Below are positions 33,896-45,078 of a stretch of DNA of 64,000 bases, one piece after another. Made by a program: the position numbers and the translations under genes. The notes beneath the pieces are model-generated. The model had not been told where the DNA came from, did no database searches, and saw only the letters and a program-made list of their open reading frames with translations. Source of the stretch: Cristatella mucedo (Eukaryota; Bryozoa; Phylactolaemata; Cristatellidae); NCBI GenBank assembly GCA_009760855.2, contig WPIO01000024.1, positions 1,976,001-2,040,000 of the forward strand, read 5' to 3'. Position 1 is the first letter of the stretch, and every line of letters starts with the position of its first letter.

Positions 33896-35170
33896 TAATT
33901 CACTTGATAAAGCACCTTCAGAGAACTCAATCTCTCTCTAGGCGCTTTAAATTTGCTGTAAAGTGAAATGCAATTGAATGGTAAGTAAAATCATGCTTGA
34001 AAAACAAACGAGATGAATAATATGGTTAGGGGTGACATGCACAGGGTCAGCATGCAAATGTGGTTAGTGGCAGCATGCACAGTGTCAGCACGAATAAGCA
34101 CATCAAGGACGAATCACAGGGACCCACTAAATGCTGTCCTAAATAGGTGAGTTTGTAAGTTCTTTTTAAATGTGGCCAGGTCAGGGAATGTTCTGACGCA
34201 GTTCGGGAGGGAGTTCCAGGCTTTGGGACCATACGAACTAAATGCACGGTCTCCAAAGGATTTAAGGTTTGTACGATGTATTTCTAGACTGTTGGATTCG
34301 GAAAAGTGGGTGGTAAGCTGCTTGGCCTGATTAGGTAGTATATCTGAGAGATAGGCTGGAGCCATATAATGAATGGACCTAAAAGTGAGCGATAAAACCT
34401 TGAAGTCAATCCGTTGCTTGACTGGTAGCCAGTGCAGGTCAGTGAGAAGTGGAGTAATGTGGCAACAGCGACGCTCACGACAGACAAGCCTAGCTGCAGA
34501 GTTTTGCACCAGCTGCAATCGCCTGATCGCACATGCTGGTAGGCCAGTAAGCAGTGAGTTGCAGAAGTCGAGACGGGATGTCACGAATGCATGGACCAAC
34601 TTGGACGTGGTATCCTTATGTAAACAAGCCCGAATTTTAGCAATGTTATGAAGCTGAAAATAGGCGGATTTGACTGTGGAGCTGATATGGTCGTCTAACG
34701 AGAGGTCGCTTTGGAATATGACACCTAGATTCCGAGCTGATTTGACAGGAGATATGCTGGCAGAGCCAATTTTGAGAGTCAGCCTTTCCAATCTCTGGAT
34801 CACACTGGGTTTGCCCATAACTAGTAAGTTAGTTTTATCATCGTTAAGTTTTAGAAAATTTGCTGCCATCCGAGTGCGGATATCATCAATGCATGCAGCT
34901 AGTGAGGTGAGAGAATTTGAGGTGCTCGAAGGCTGGGAGGGATCAAAGCAAAGGTACAACTGAGTGTCATCCGCATAGAAGTGAAAGCCTAGACTGTGCT
35001 TGGCAATCACATCATTAAGAGGCAGAGTATAAACCGTGAAAAGAACCGGACCTAGCGCTGAGCCCTGAGGTACTCCATATTTCAGAGGTACTTCAGATGA
35101 TCTTTGTCCATTCACGTCAATACTCTGGAGTCTCCCACTGAGATAGGACCTGAACCACTGCAGAGCAGTG
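33880..35170 (-). mobile_element. LINE A, best-preserved copy
   Basis: (AAT)n, hairpin tail, 3' UTR and an uninterrupted RT C-terminal frame in minus orientation; 5'-truncated between RT motifs A and B. It is absent from the other copy of the duplicated block at about 56085. Confidence 0.93.
34114..35115 (-). CDS. LINE A reverse transcriptase, 5'-truncated
   Basis: An open frame of 333 codons: motif B as KYGVPQGSALGPVLFTVYTL, the catalytic [109 protein letters not shown], and the C-terminal FGDRAFSSYGPKAWNSLP and LFRTAFSGSL. No stops, suggesting a young insertion, but motif A and the endonuclease are missing, so it cannot move by itself. CR1/L2/Rex1-type non-LTR retrotransposon. Confidence 0.93.
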   Translation of the reverse strand: MNGQRSSEVPLKYGVPQGSALGPVLFTVYTLPLNDVIAKHSLGFHFYADDTQLYLCFDPSQPSSTSNSLTSLAACIDDIRTRMAANFLKLNDDKTNLLVMGKPSVIQRLERLTLKIGSASISPVKSARNLGVIFQSDLSLDDHISSTVKSAYFQLHNIAKIRACLHKDTTSKLVHAFVTSRLDFCNSLLTGLPACAIRRLQLVQNSAARLVCRERRCCHITPLLTDLHWLPVKQRIDFKVLSLTFRSIHYMAPAYLSDILPNQAKQLTTHFSESNSLEIHRTNLKSFGDRAFSSYGPKAWNSLPNCVRTFPDLATFKKNLQTHLFRTAFSGSL

Positions 35171-36473
35171 CATAATGGGCTAGATAAAGCGCCCTCAGAG
35201 AATTTAATCTCTCTCTAAACTAGGAAATCATAAATAACAAGCAAAGCCAAACATTAGTCATGAACATCTCTAAAGAAATCAGTTTATACATTGGTGGATA
35301 ATGAATAGTGGGACGCTATTTTATGTGAGTTCCAAGATTTGGGAGCATGCTAACTGCAGGCATGGTCTCCAATGGGTTTGAGCTTCGTTAGAGGTGCAGC
35401 TAAGTGACTTGAGTAGGAATAGCTGGTAAGAACGAAGAGACCTTACGATGAGGGCCGGAATCCGTAAGCCGATTTCGTACTTGATAGATAAATTGTGCAT
35501 GTCGATAAGTAATGTTCTAATGAGGCAATCTTGACATGCTCAGCTGGCAAGCCTAGCTGCAGATTTTTACCTCGACTCTAAGCGTAGCATTGAAAAGGAG
35601 GGAGAAAAGGCTACATGTGAGCTATTTACAATGGTTTGCGATATACAACGGAAGGCAGGGGTGGGTCGAAGCACGCCCAGAGCTGCTTTAAGCCGGACAT
35701 GAATTAGAACCTACAATGTGCTTAGTGAATCATCAACATTGTAAGAATTTAAATTTCGAAAAGAAAGGGATGAGCACAGATCCCTAGGTTATCCATACTT
35801 TGAGGGCTTTCCGAATGATCGTGGCAAGTTTTCGCTAATGCTATTAAATCTCCCACACTGAAATATGACCTAAATCCCAGTGTAGTGACACTGATGCCTA
35901 GGCGAGATGGTAGTGAAGCAGCTGGGACAGTCCAACTGAACTACTGGAAGACGAAATTCGCTAAACCATCATTCCTGAGCAGACACCATAGGGACTAATT
36001 AAATGTAATGTATGTCCATCTGTAACAACACAAAGACAATCCGGATGTTACACAGAAGAGTTTGGTATAGCCCAATCACAGCATAAGTGGCTTTTGGTAC
36101 GCATTCGGTAGCACACAGAGCCGAACTCCAGGCTTATTGGTGTTTAGTGAGCAGTGATTGCAGACTAGGCAAGGCGGATTCTATTAATCACTTCGGTACT
36201 AAAGTCATGGGTTCGAATCCTGCAATGGGCGATTTTCCAATGACATTGCCAGCTGTGGTGGTTGCCATAAAGGTTTTTATGTGGCTATACCAAAAAAGCT
36301 GTTAAATTGGCTAGTATTTTTTATTTTTTCCGCAAGAAAGATGGTTCAGCTCCATTTCTCAGAGGGCAGTCGAAACAGTTTACTTTCTTTCCCCGTGGAC
36401 CCTTTGAAAGCTTAACTAAATTGTAAGTGAATTTTAACTGATTTCCCTATTTCACTCCTATAGTGGCAATAAT
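35166..36473. repeat. Duplicated block copy 1: old LINE A, LINE B end and SINE1
   Basis: Matches 56085-57574 throughout, in the same orientation. It consists of an old antisense LINE A remnant (TTTGGGAGCATGCTAACTGC, GGCATGGTCTCCAATGGG), a LINE B 3' end fragment (about 36005-36110) and a + strand SINE1. It stops at 36473 where another LINE A begins. Confidence 0.85.
36145..36320 (+). mobile_element. SINE1
   Basis: B box GGGTTCGAATCC, GGGCGATTTTCC, GCCATAAAGG and GCTGTTAAAT in order. Confidence 0.8.
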
Positions 36474-37118
36474 AAAAATGCACTTGATAAAGCACCCTCA
36501 GAGAACTTAATCTCTTTCTAGGCACTTTACTTTTGCTGCAAAGAGAAATGCAATTGAATGGTAAGTAAAATCATGCTTGAAAAACAAAAAAAATGAATAA
36601 AATGGTAAGGGGTGACATGCAGAGTGTCAGCATGCAGATGTGGTAAGTGGCAGCATGCACAGTGTCAGCACGCATAAGCCGTTGAACGACGAATCACAGG
36701 GACCCACTAAATGCTGTCCTAAATAGGTGTGTTTTTAAGTTCATTTAAAATGCTGTCAGGTCAGGGGTTGTTTTGACACAGGTCGGGAGGGAGTTCCAGG
36801 CTTTGGGAACATACGAACTAAATGCACGGTCTCCAAAGGATTTAAGGTTTGTACGAGGTATTTGTAGACTGTTGGATTCCGAAAAGCGGGTGGTACGATG
36901 CTTGGCCTGACGGGGTAGTATCTAGCTGCAGAGTTTTGCACCAGCTGCAATCGCCTGATCGCACATGCTGGTAGGCCAGTAAGCAGTGAGTTGCAGAAGT
37001 CGAGACGGGATGTCACGAATGCATGGACCAACTTGGACGTGGTATCCTTATGTAAACAAGCCCGAGTTTAAGCAATGTTATGAAGCTGAAAATAGGCAGA
37101 TTTGACTGTGGAGCTGAA
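36474..37118 (-). mobile_element. LINE A with internal deletion
   Basis: Hairpin tail, 3' UTR, GGTCTCCAAAGG block and [20 protein letters not shown] (open frame 36756-37031). The segment between [10 protein letters not shown] and the (Y)YP.RPS tail is deleted in frame, joining two distant parts of the ORF. Confidence 0.9.
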
Positions 37119-37640
37119 TGCTATTTAAGGTGCTTCCGCCTGTAACTCCACCAAGTCACAAAACTACGTGAGTGATTGCAGCAGAGGTTATTCCACAGAA
37201 AACTCAAATCCAAAGCGGCTTTTGGCATGCATTAAGTAATAATAATAATAATATGCCCGATGACGTTCGCTTAGAGAAGTCTCTGTCTAGGTACTTGAAG
37301 TTTGCTGCAAATGAAACGGTAGCCAAAGGACTTCACGACAAGCAACAAAGATGAAGTGACAAGCATGGCCGAATAAGGAGGGCATTTAAGGTAGTGAGTA
37401 GAATGAAAATGGCAGCTCAGGACAGCCAGAAAGTATGTGTCACAGTCGGCAGTAGAAGAGAAGATGTCGTTACATAAGAACTATTGAAGTGAGCCTCACA
37501 ATCAGACCTGCAGAGCAAAAGCATCAGTCACCAAAGGTTTTTTAGCAGAGGAATGTAACAGCAGTGCATTGTTGTAGAGAACCTCAGGGCACGAGAAGAC
37601 TTAAATTGGTGCAGCCAAGTACGTATAAATAAGCCAAACA
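37119..37640 (-). mobile_element. LINE B 3' region, old, with a LINE A tail inside
   Basis: LINE B words (CTGTAACTCCACCAAGTC, GCGGCTTTTGG, GACAGCC..GTGTCACAGTCGGCAGT) in minus orientation. A LINE A tail (37240-37318, (AAT)n plus degraded hairpin) is inserted, same orientation. Confidence 0.75.
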
Positions 37641-37989
37641 GGGGCAATCGTTTTGAGTCAGAGGCAAAACATCACTGTATCCGTTACGCCAAACAAAAGC
37701 CATCAGAGCTCCTCCAGCAAAGGACAAGATAAGACATTTGCTATTTTTATGGCACCAAACTGCTCCCTCTTTGTATTGCAGTTGAATTTCACCATGGCTG
37801 AGCCTCCAGGGGCTTCTGCCTTAGATGGCATGGTTAATGCTCTAGTAAAGCTAGCATATTTGTAACAGTGAACATAGCTCTATATGCGAGCACTGGTAGG
37901 GACATGTCAAATAGCTCCGACGAATCATCAGCCCCGAGAGTAAAACATACTTGAAATAACACACCCAATAGCCACAGTACTTTCCTGTA

Positions 37990-38168
37990 CTGCAAAAACT
38001 AAGAGAGAGAGGGCAAGTGAGTGAAATAAAGGGAAGAGAAATGTGGTGAAAAGCGAGAGAAGAAAGAATGGGAGAGAAAAATAGAGAACATGAAAGACAA
38101 AGAGAGAGAGAGACAGACAGACAGACAGAGAGAGACAGAGAAAAGTAAGAGAGAAAAGGATAAAGCCA

Positions 38169-38236
<68 letters not shown>

Positions 38237-38265
38237 GAGACAGAGAGAGTGTGAGGGAGACAACG
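37990..38265. repeat. (GA)n / (GACA)n purine tract
   Basis: About 270 bp of nearly uninterrupted purines on +, with a pure GAGA run at 38171-38220 flanked by GACA units. The Leu/Ser frames on the opposite strand (37851-38309) are artefacts of it. Confidence 0.95.
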
Positions 38266-39161
38266 ACGAAGAAATGAAGTGAAAGCGAGGTTACGATTAG
38301 GACGAGCATATGTCTACAACATCTGGTCGCCTGGTGTATTCATAGGGCCGAATCCCACCATTTCTTCATGCCGTACTCCAATTCACTTAAGAAGTCAAAC
38401 CGTAAATGTCTAAAAACCTTAACCACAGTCACCTCTTCCTAACCTAGTAGGATAAACTTAAGATAGTGAAACCTGCTGGATTGTATCCATGCGTCGGTGT
38501 GATAGCTTCGTGGACGTGTCATCTCCATCGAGTGGTTCTGCCACCCCCAGTCGACGTACCGTCCACCCAACGGACGAGCTCCTTGCCGGCGTGTGGGATA
38601 TCCTTTCCTTGCCATAGACTTCTCGCCTGTGCGTCGGCATGTACGTGCTCTGTACATCTGTATTCTTCCCATTCACCACGTGCTTCGGAGTAGCACACGA
38701 TAGCTTCAAACACCAATATTTACACCTGCCTATTTTATCTCCTTAGCCAGCGTACAAGACAGTCGCCGCCGCCGTTACTACCACAACTCTCTTGTGCCGG
38801 TTCGTTCGTCGTCGGGCCGCCATCTCACTCACTAGCCCCTACAAGGTTGGGTTGATTGTGCGGTCACAGAAAGATGAAAATGCTGCAGGCGGTGACAAAG
38901 CGTATGTTTTTGCACAGCAGGCTAACCGTGGTGGTCTGAAGTAGGATTGTCACGCCTAGCAAAAAGCAAGCTGTGATCGAATTCCCGAATCTTTGGCTAC
39001 CGATAAGCATTTGCAGTAAATTGGGGATTGCTCTTTGACGGAGATATCCGGCATTTTTTAGAAATATTATGACCACATTATTTTGTGGGGGCCGGAAGGA
39101 TCAGTACTTCTGTTACTCTATTATACTATCTGGTTTATCATTTGGCTCATCACAATTGAAG
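38266..39161. other. GC-richer island, unassigned
   Basis: 38470-38860 is clearly richer in G and C than its surroundings and open in several frames on both strands, with no domain recognised. It could be a CpG-type promoter, an LTR or a host exon. A minus-strand frame at 38864-39076 has hydrophobic stretches (ITACFLLGVTILLQTTTVSL). Confidence 0.3.
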
Positions 39162-39257
39162 CTATTGAGTGACGGCGATTCGTCGTTAAACGGCACTGTT
39201 GCAGTTAGTCCTCCAAAATCCAATACTAGCGTTTCTTGGCAGCAATTACGTTTCAAG
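39162..39257 (+). CDS. Candidate exon (+ chain, first)
   Basis: Thirty-two codons ending at a good donor, TTTCAAG|GTAAAT; the acceptor CACAATTGAAG is preceded by a T/C-rich stretch. Ser/Asn-rich peptide (LLSDGDSSLNGTVAVSPP, then SWQQLRFK) with two NxT/S sites. Both ends fall between codons. Two further + exons (41075, 42177) continue in matching phase. No family recognised. Confidence 0.33.
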
Positions 39258-40044
39258 GTAAATAGCTGCATTGCCTCCATCCTTAGAATATTCTAACCTT
39301 TGGACACCATTCTGATTTAGCAAGGGGTCATCGAATTACCTCAGTCCACAAAAATTACCGAGTACTAAGCTAAAATCGACCGGAAATCAGTATAAACGCT
39401 AGCTAAAATTTCGATGATGCATTCACCAGCATCTGCCACTTTACTGCAAATACTCATGACAGTATCAAAATCTACCTCTACTCAACTCAATTTATTGCAA
39501 TTCAACGTGCCATCCAAAATCTGCCAGAATTTAGCTTTAATAAGCCTCAATTAGTTTGTTAAACTAGGCTATATTTAAAGTGTGCCCAAAAACTCTCGCT
39601 CAATTCTGCTCTCCTTCTCTAAGGATCTACTGCAATAGATTGCAATGGCCAGGACTAATACAGCTATCCACAATAGGCCACGGCCTTTCACAGCAAAGTA
39701 AGAGAAGTCTTCTTGCATACGGCAATACAACCTGAAATGTTTACTCACACAACTTCTCGCAATCAGTATGGGTTTTCTTTTACAATGGATTACTACAGCC
39801 CAGTAAATATCGTTGACCTCTGAAATCTGTAAGACAACGACAAGAAATAAATGGTACTGAGTTTAAACTCTTATTGCTTATCAAAACATACTGTGTTTAA
39901 CTTACACCCACGTAAAATTCAGCTTTTCCTATCCAAACTGTGGAAATATATAGATACCCTCCGATTTTCCCCGGAGAATTACTGAAATCCACGGCAATAT
40001 ACTTTAAATTATCCTACAATCATCAATGCGAAGATTCTATTTAA

Positions 40045-40180
40045 TAATAAAAATAAAATACATGCATAGAAATCTTCAGAGAACTGAACCTTCTTTTTTG
40101 GCACTTTACAGATGCGGCATATAAATTATGACCAAGTGATTGGTGCTACCACCCACTATCAGCAGACACAGTGTAAGCAG
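40045..40180 (-). mobile_element. LINE A tail, diverged subfamily
   Basis: TCAGAGAACTGAACC and GGCACTTTACAGATGC, then AGCAGACACAGTGTAAGCAGG, words shared with 52950-53095 but not with the main LINE A. Confidence 0.65.
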
Positions 40181-40184
40181 GTAT

Positions 40185-40870
40185 AATAATAATAATAATA
40201 CACTTGATAAAGCGCCCTCAGAGAACTCAATCTCTTTCTAGGCGCTTTGCTTTTGCACAAAAAGGACGAATCCCAAAGCCCCACCAAATGCTATAATACA
40301 TAGGTGCTTTCTAAGCTTCTTTTTAAATGTCGTCAAGTCAGGGGACGTTGCTGAATGCGTCGGTAGTGAGTCCCAGGTTTTGAGAGCATAGGAACTAAAG
40401 GCATGGTCTTCAACGATTAAAAGAATGATAATAATAATATTGGACTTGATAAAGCGCCCTCAGAAAACTCAATCTCTTTCTAGGTGCTTTACATTTACTG
40501 AGCTATTACGAGGTATGGCTAAGCGATTCGAGTCAGAAAAGCTGGTGGCACGATTCTTTTTCTGATCGAGGATAAGTCCAGATACCTAGATTGAAGCAAG
40601 AGAATGAAGCGACCTAAAAGTAAGTGATACAAGATTAAAGTGTATGGGCTGCTCGATTGGGAGCCAATGCAGGTCGGTGAGAAGTGGTGTGATGTAGAAA
40701 CTACAACTGACAGACGAGCCTAGCTGCAGAGTTTTGAGCTAACTGTAAACGCCGATAGCATAAGCCGGTTGACCAGCAAGCACTGAGTGACGATATCGAG
40801 ACGGGAGGTCAAACTTGCACAGACCAGTACCGAGAGCACAGGTTTTCGGCGTAGCACGTTAGGGAGACGT
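40185..40870 (-). mobile_element. LINE A with a second LINE A tail nested inside
   Basis: A complete hairpin tail at 40201-40245 and C-terminal coding blocks follow in minus orientation. At 40425-40497 a second (AAT)n plus hairpin interrupts the block near AACTAAAGGCATGGTC, same orientation. Confidence 0.85.
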
Positions 40871-41074
40871 TGTGGTTAGCTGGAAAACACGCCAGCTGTC
40901 TTAAGCAGCCAGATGCGGTGAGCATTAGAGTTCCGGCGAGTGCTTAAACATCAGCTGTAGGGTGAGAAGCTACATTGATTAGCACAACTTCAGGCTCGCA
41001 CTGTTGTACAAAGACGCTGCAAGAGTAACAAATACCGAGATGCTTACTGCTTATGCTCATGCTTGTTCCTCCAG

Positions 41075-41133
41075 GAAAAACCGCCAGTACGCCAGCCACG
41101 CGGCCAGAGAAACACTTACAGCGCCGAGGCAAG
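41075..41133 (+). CDS. Candidate short exon (+ chain, second)
   Basis: An excellent acceptor (CTCATGCTTGTTCCTCCAG) and donor (GGCAAG|GTAATG) bound 59 bp. In the phase inherited from 39257 it reads EKPPVRQPRGQRNTYSAEA plus two bases. It is basic and proline-rich, possibly a linker. Other frames are also open, so the reading rests on phase alone. Confidence 0.3.
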
Positions 41134-41454
41134 GTAATGAAAAAGCAAAGAACGGTTCTTTCTCTTTCGCAAAAATGTCGTCCTGGCAGCACAATTAACC
41201 TTGCGGTCCAAATAGAAGGTGATCCATAGCCTCTTTTATTAGTTGCGGTAGCAGAGACAAAACCCAACGGTAAGCGAATGTATTTTGAACGTACCGTTGT
41301 GCCTTGGAATAGTAACCTGGGCTGAGTATGATTCCTCAAGCTCGACCTGCGTGAATTAAGTGATAAGTGAAGCTTTGAAGGCAAGGTCTAGCCATTTAAT
41401 TTTTCCTGTAAGTCGTCTATCGAACGCATTGGACTCTTTACCCTCTTCTCCCGA

Positions 41455-41775
41455 CTGACGTCATATCCCCTGACTTGACCACATTTACAAAGAACTAAAA
41501 AACACACTATTTCGGACAGCATTTATTGGGTCCCTGTAATTTGCCCTTCATGTGCTTATGTGTGCTGACGCCATGCATGTTGCCACTAAACACACTTGCA
41601 TGCTTACCCTGTGCATATCATCCCTAACCATGGTATTCGTGTTGTTTACCAGGCATGATTTTACTCACCATTTAATCGCGTTTCCCTTTGCAGCAAATGT
41701 AAAGCGACTCGAAGAGATTGAGTTCTCCGAGGGCACTTTATCAAGTGCATTATTATTATTATTCTTATTATTGGA
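41455..41775 (+). mobile_element. LINE A 3' end
   Basis: ACTTGACCACATTTA, TTGGGTCCCTGT, the GTGCTGACGCCATGCATG block, hairpin (AGAGATTGAGTTCTCC) and (ATT)n. A 3' SINE1 remnant (41790-41865) follows. Confidence 0.85.
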
Positions 41776-42176
41776 TGTTAGTTATTTTCTGCTGGGGATC
41801 CTTTATTGCCCACTGCAAGTGGTTGCAATGGCTGAGTCTGATAGAGCAGCTAAAATCCAATTATTTATGTACCTCAGTAGTAGCACCACGTTAGTCGTAG
41901 GGTAATATTTACAGACTCGTGGGCAAGGTTAGGGCAGACTCACTCACACTCCTGTAAGAATAACCTTGAGATGATCAATCCTGGGTCAAAGACTATTGAG
42001 TCGGATCATACAAGGTTTGTGGATCGCACTTATCGCTGAATGAACGAACACGAACCACGTCTCCTGCCACTTCTCCGACATCCTCGGAGTCGTTTAGCAA
42101 CTTTACGGCTCTGACTGTCACCTTTCCTGAGACAAACTTGGTTCACAGCATTGCTTGCCGGTCTTTCTTTCTATAG

Positions 42177-42290
42177 ACTCTCCGAAGACGTCATTGAAAC
42201 ATACGGAGGTGGCACAAGCTGCTGTAATGTGACCGCCTGCACCTCTCGAGCACAATTGAGCCGCATTCGCCAAATATTGAATCAGTATGA
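42177..42290 (+). CDS. Candidate exon (+ chain, third); end uncertain
   Basis: The acceptor GGTCTTTCTTTCTATAG is strong, and the first base completes the codon left open at 41133. The frame reads LSEDVIETYGGGTSCCNVTA and CTSRAQLSRIRQILNQYEAC and stays open to 42482. Possible donors lie at GGAG|GTGGCA (42214) and beyond; the end given is nominal. Cys-rich, no family recognised. Confidence 0.28.
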
Positions 42291-42482
42291 GGCTTGCTCA
42301 CTTATCACTTATCAGCAGGCAAAGTATCGGCAACTAAATGTCCGAAATACTTTTTCATTTCTGTCACCTGTTTTTGCGATTGCTCTGCAGCGGTCAAAAT
42401 GTCCAAAGCGGTCTTCAGCACCGGGTTTGTTACTTTTAAAAGCTTCAGTAGATTTTAGTGCAAGAAAGGCCACTTACCATTA

Positions 42483-44035
42483 AGGTCACAGAGGTTTCGA
42501 TAAGAATGAGTCAAATCTGCAGCACTGAGCCAACAGACGAAAGGCGGCTAAGAATTACTTCCTGTCTACTTCGCCAGGTCGTAGATCATGAGCGAAACTT
42601 CTAAAATTCAGCGATTTCAAGTGGTTCCGGTATACGATGATTAGAAAATACCTCTGTGAGTTCCCACGGGCTCCTATATGATGGTTTACACAACGATGCT
42701 GGGCTACCTAGTAGGACCTATGCTTTAGTTCCGATCAAAATAAAAAATGGGTTTGTGCCGATCTACCAGAATCTCATGGGGTAAGGCGTACTTAAGAGTA
42801 CCTAGTTAGGCACCAAAACTTTATCCTTCTTCGCCAAAAAAAGATAAACCTATTTCGGGTTGCTACGGTACGACAAAAAATCCGCTTCGTCGCTGCTGCT
42901 AAACTTTGTGGGAGCAGTGCCGTTCAAAAAAGAAGCCTCATACAGACGCAGCTTTGTTACAGCAAAAGAAACCTGGCCAGAACGGCCACCCTGCTGGGTG
43001 AATAAACTCAAGAACGTGCCTAACACCGGTCGGTTTTTCTCTACCGAAAAAGGTCGATGGCTGGGTAATGGGGTGAACCTAACATAAATCTCAACAGTCA
43101 TGCTAAGGTTTTACAGAAAATAACTGAGTGGGTATATTACAGCCAGTTAAGCGGTTGGACTCAGCCGTGAGTTGCATGAGGCATCGCGTGGTGTATGAAA
43201 TATCAGCGACTGCACCGGCCTCCATTTCGAACCGAAGTTGTTTCGACGTCCTAGTCACATAAAACTACTTCCAAGAAGTTACATACTTTTACAATAGATA
43301 AAAGCAATATTAGGTAGAAGGATATATTTGGAATACATAATTTACAATAAGTTTCGATTACATTGTGCCTAACAAACACGAGCGTTTCAGATAATGTACT
43401 TGCAGAATTTTTTCGAAATATGCAACACAAATGGTTCCAACAGCAAATTATTGTGATTGCAATCTCGAGTTGCCTTGTCAGTGTCGATGCCAAAGCCGTG
43501 CCGCAGATTCCCAATAGCAAACGAGGATTCATGAGATGATCCTTGGACACTGGCTGGCGACACTGCATTGGCAGGGCAAGGTAAATGAGGATGGGACGGC
43601 TGGCATAGTAGCATTACGTGTCTTTTAGAAGCAAGTAAATGCGTCGATTTATAATTTGCTGCAAAATGTTCTGAAAACATAATTTAAAAACTATAGCTAC
43701 AGTACAATCTGAACGGCTCACTGAAAGCGTTTTTACCTCTAGATTAGATATGCTACCGAAAGCCATCAGGGCTTTCAGTTCCTGTGAGCTTAAGAGGTGA
43801 GTGTTCTTGCCCGATAATAAGCTAGGGCAATGTTTACCATTGGATGGTTATCGCTGTCGATACTTTATTAAAGTGGCCAAGTAATAAAAACATAAGCAAT
43901 GTAGCCGGATGAGCAGAAGGGGGCGGGTCTAGCCCTTGCTGACTGAGTCTTTTCGTTGACTTGAATTTGAAAGGTGACCTGCACGAACAAGGTGTGCTCG
44001 CATAAGCTTTTCTCTTTGAGCTGCAATAGCAGCAT
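42483..44035. other. Unassigned
   Basis: No repeat recognised. A minus-strand segment at about 43490-43562 has a strong acceptor (TTACCTTGCCCTGCCAATGC followed by AG) and reads SPASVQGSSHESSFAIGNLR, then HGFGIDTDK. Frames at 42850-43101 on both strands look protein-like but lack paired splice sites. Confidence 0.3.
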
Positions 44036-44039
44036 ACTA

Positions 44040-44130
44040 GCAAATAATAATAATAATAATAATGCACTTGATAAGGCGCCCGCAGAGAACTCAATCTCTT
44101 CCTAGGCACTTTACATTTGCATATGCCGGT
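44040..44130 (-). mobile_element. LINE A tail fragment
   Basis: (AAT)n, TGCACTTGATAAGGCGCCC, AGAGAACTCAATCTCTTCC and GGCACTTTACATTTGC; about 90 bp only. Confidence 0.8.
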
Positions 44131-44676
44131 CATGGGTGAACTCCTGGTCTTTACAAACAAGGGCATCCGAAATTAGTCAGCGAGGAAATCGCTGGCTTTA
44201 TCCAGCAATTAACGAGGGGGATTGCTATTCCGAAGAAAATGACTGCAGCCTGCATTTATTTACTAGCAGCCAGCACAACATGCCGGTCAACATGGTGATC
44301 ATGATGCAGAAACAGCAAGGGCTCAATGATACCGGTAACCGGAAATAGCTGACTACAAGTAATTTGAACTTGAATGGAACAACAGTTAGAAGGTAGAAAG
44401 ACTGCCAACCAGTAATTATGTCAGTCTAGAAAGTCTGGAAAGTATTGTCATAAAAGCACGAAATAAGTAAGCTCTCGCAGCCTGATCACAAGATAAATTA
44501 AATATTTTCGATTTATTATTAAATCAAAAGTAGGCAAACCTGACAATTGAGATTATTCTGACACACGAAGAGAGGTAATTTATTATAGGAAAAACCAAAT
44601 CTATGCAAATGAGAGATGCTGGTTGAGCCAATGTTTGCGGTAAGGTTTACCAAAATTTTGAGTTACATTTAGTTAC

Positions 44677-44821
44677 CTCATATCTATTAGGCTGGTCTTT
44701 TTTTAAATTAATTAATGAAGCCTGATATCCTAATTTTTTTAACGTCGGCAGCAACAAGGAAAATAGGAGAGCCTGCCGTACTAGTAGACAGGGAATTATC
44801 GCAGATAGAGAAGCATGGTGT
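44677..44821 (-). CDS. Candidate exon with strong acceptor
   Basis: The acceptor TTTTATTTTTTTTATTGCAG and donor ATATGAG|GTAACT enclose 145 bp. One frame is fully open (SAIIPCLLVRQALLFSLLLP, then TLKKLGYQASLIN). The frame phase-compatible with the exon at 44948-45078 instead reads TPCFSICDNSLSTSTAGSPI to a TAA, which would make this a last exon. The sequence does not decide between them. Confidence 0.4.
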
Positions 44822-44947
44822 CTGCAATAAAAAAAATAAAAACCAACTTCGTGCCTGAGGATGTAATACATCATATATGAACCAGGTAAACTAAACGTAA
44901 ACCAGCAAACTCATGGCAAGCTATTCAGTTACATCATAACTCTTCAC

Positions 44948-45078
44948 CTGAGAAATGGTATTGATGTTCCGTCGCTCAAGATGAGTACTACACAGACTGC
45001 GACTAAACATTAATCCGAAGCACGAAGATCGAATGTACCCAACGAAGATGGTGCCTTTCCGAGTGGCGTATCTATAAA
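44948..45078 (-). CDS. Candidate exon with strong splice sites
   Basis: The acceptor GTCTCCTATTTTATACATTAG and consensus donor TTCTCAG|GTGAAG enclose 131 bp, open as YRYATRKGTIFVGYIRSSCF, GLMFSRSLCSTHLERR and NINTISQ. It starts with two bases of a split codon and ends between codons. Only 126 bp separate it from 44677-44821. No family recognised. Confidence 0.42.

Noticed and set aside
38100-38260. CRISPR-like regular repeat
   Set aside because: The periodicity is that of simple GA/GACA repeats without spacers.
37851-38309. 152-codon Leu/Ser-rich minus frame that looks like a membrane protein
   Set aside because: It is the translation of the (GA)n/(GACA)n tract.
40944-41384. 146-codon minus frame
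   Set aside because: No domain; it overlaps the better-spliced + exon at 41075 and has the composition of a reverse frame.
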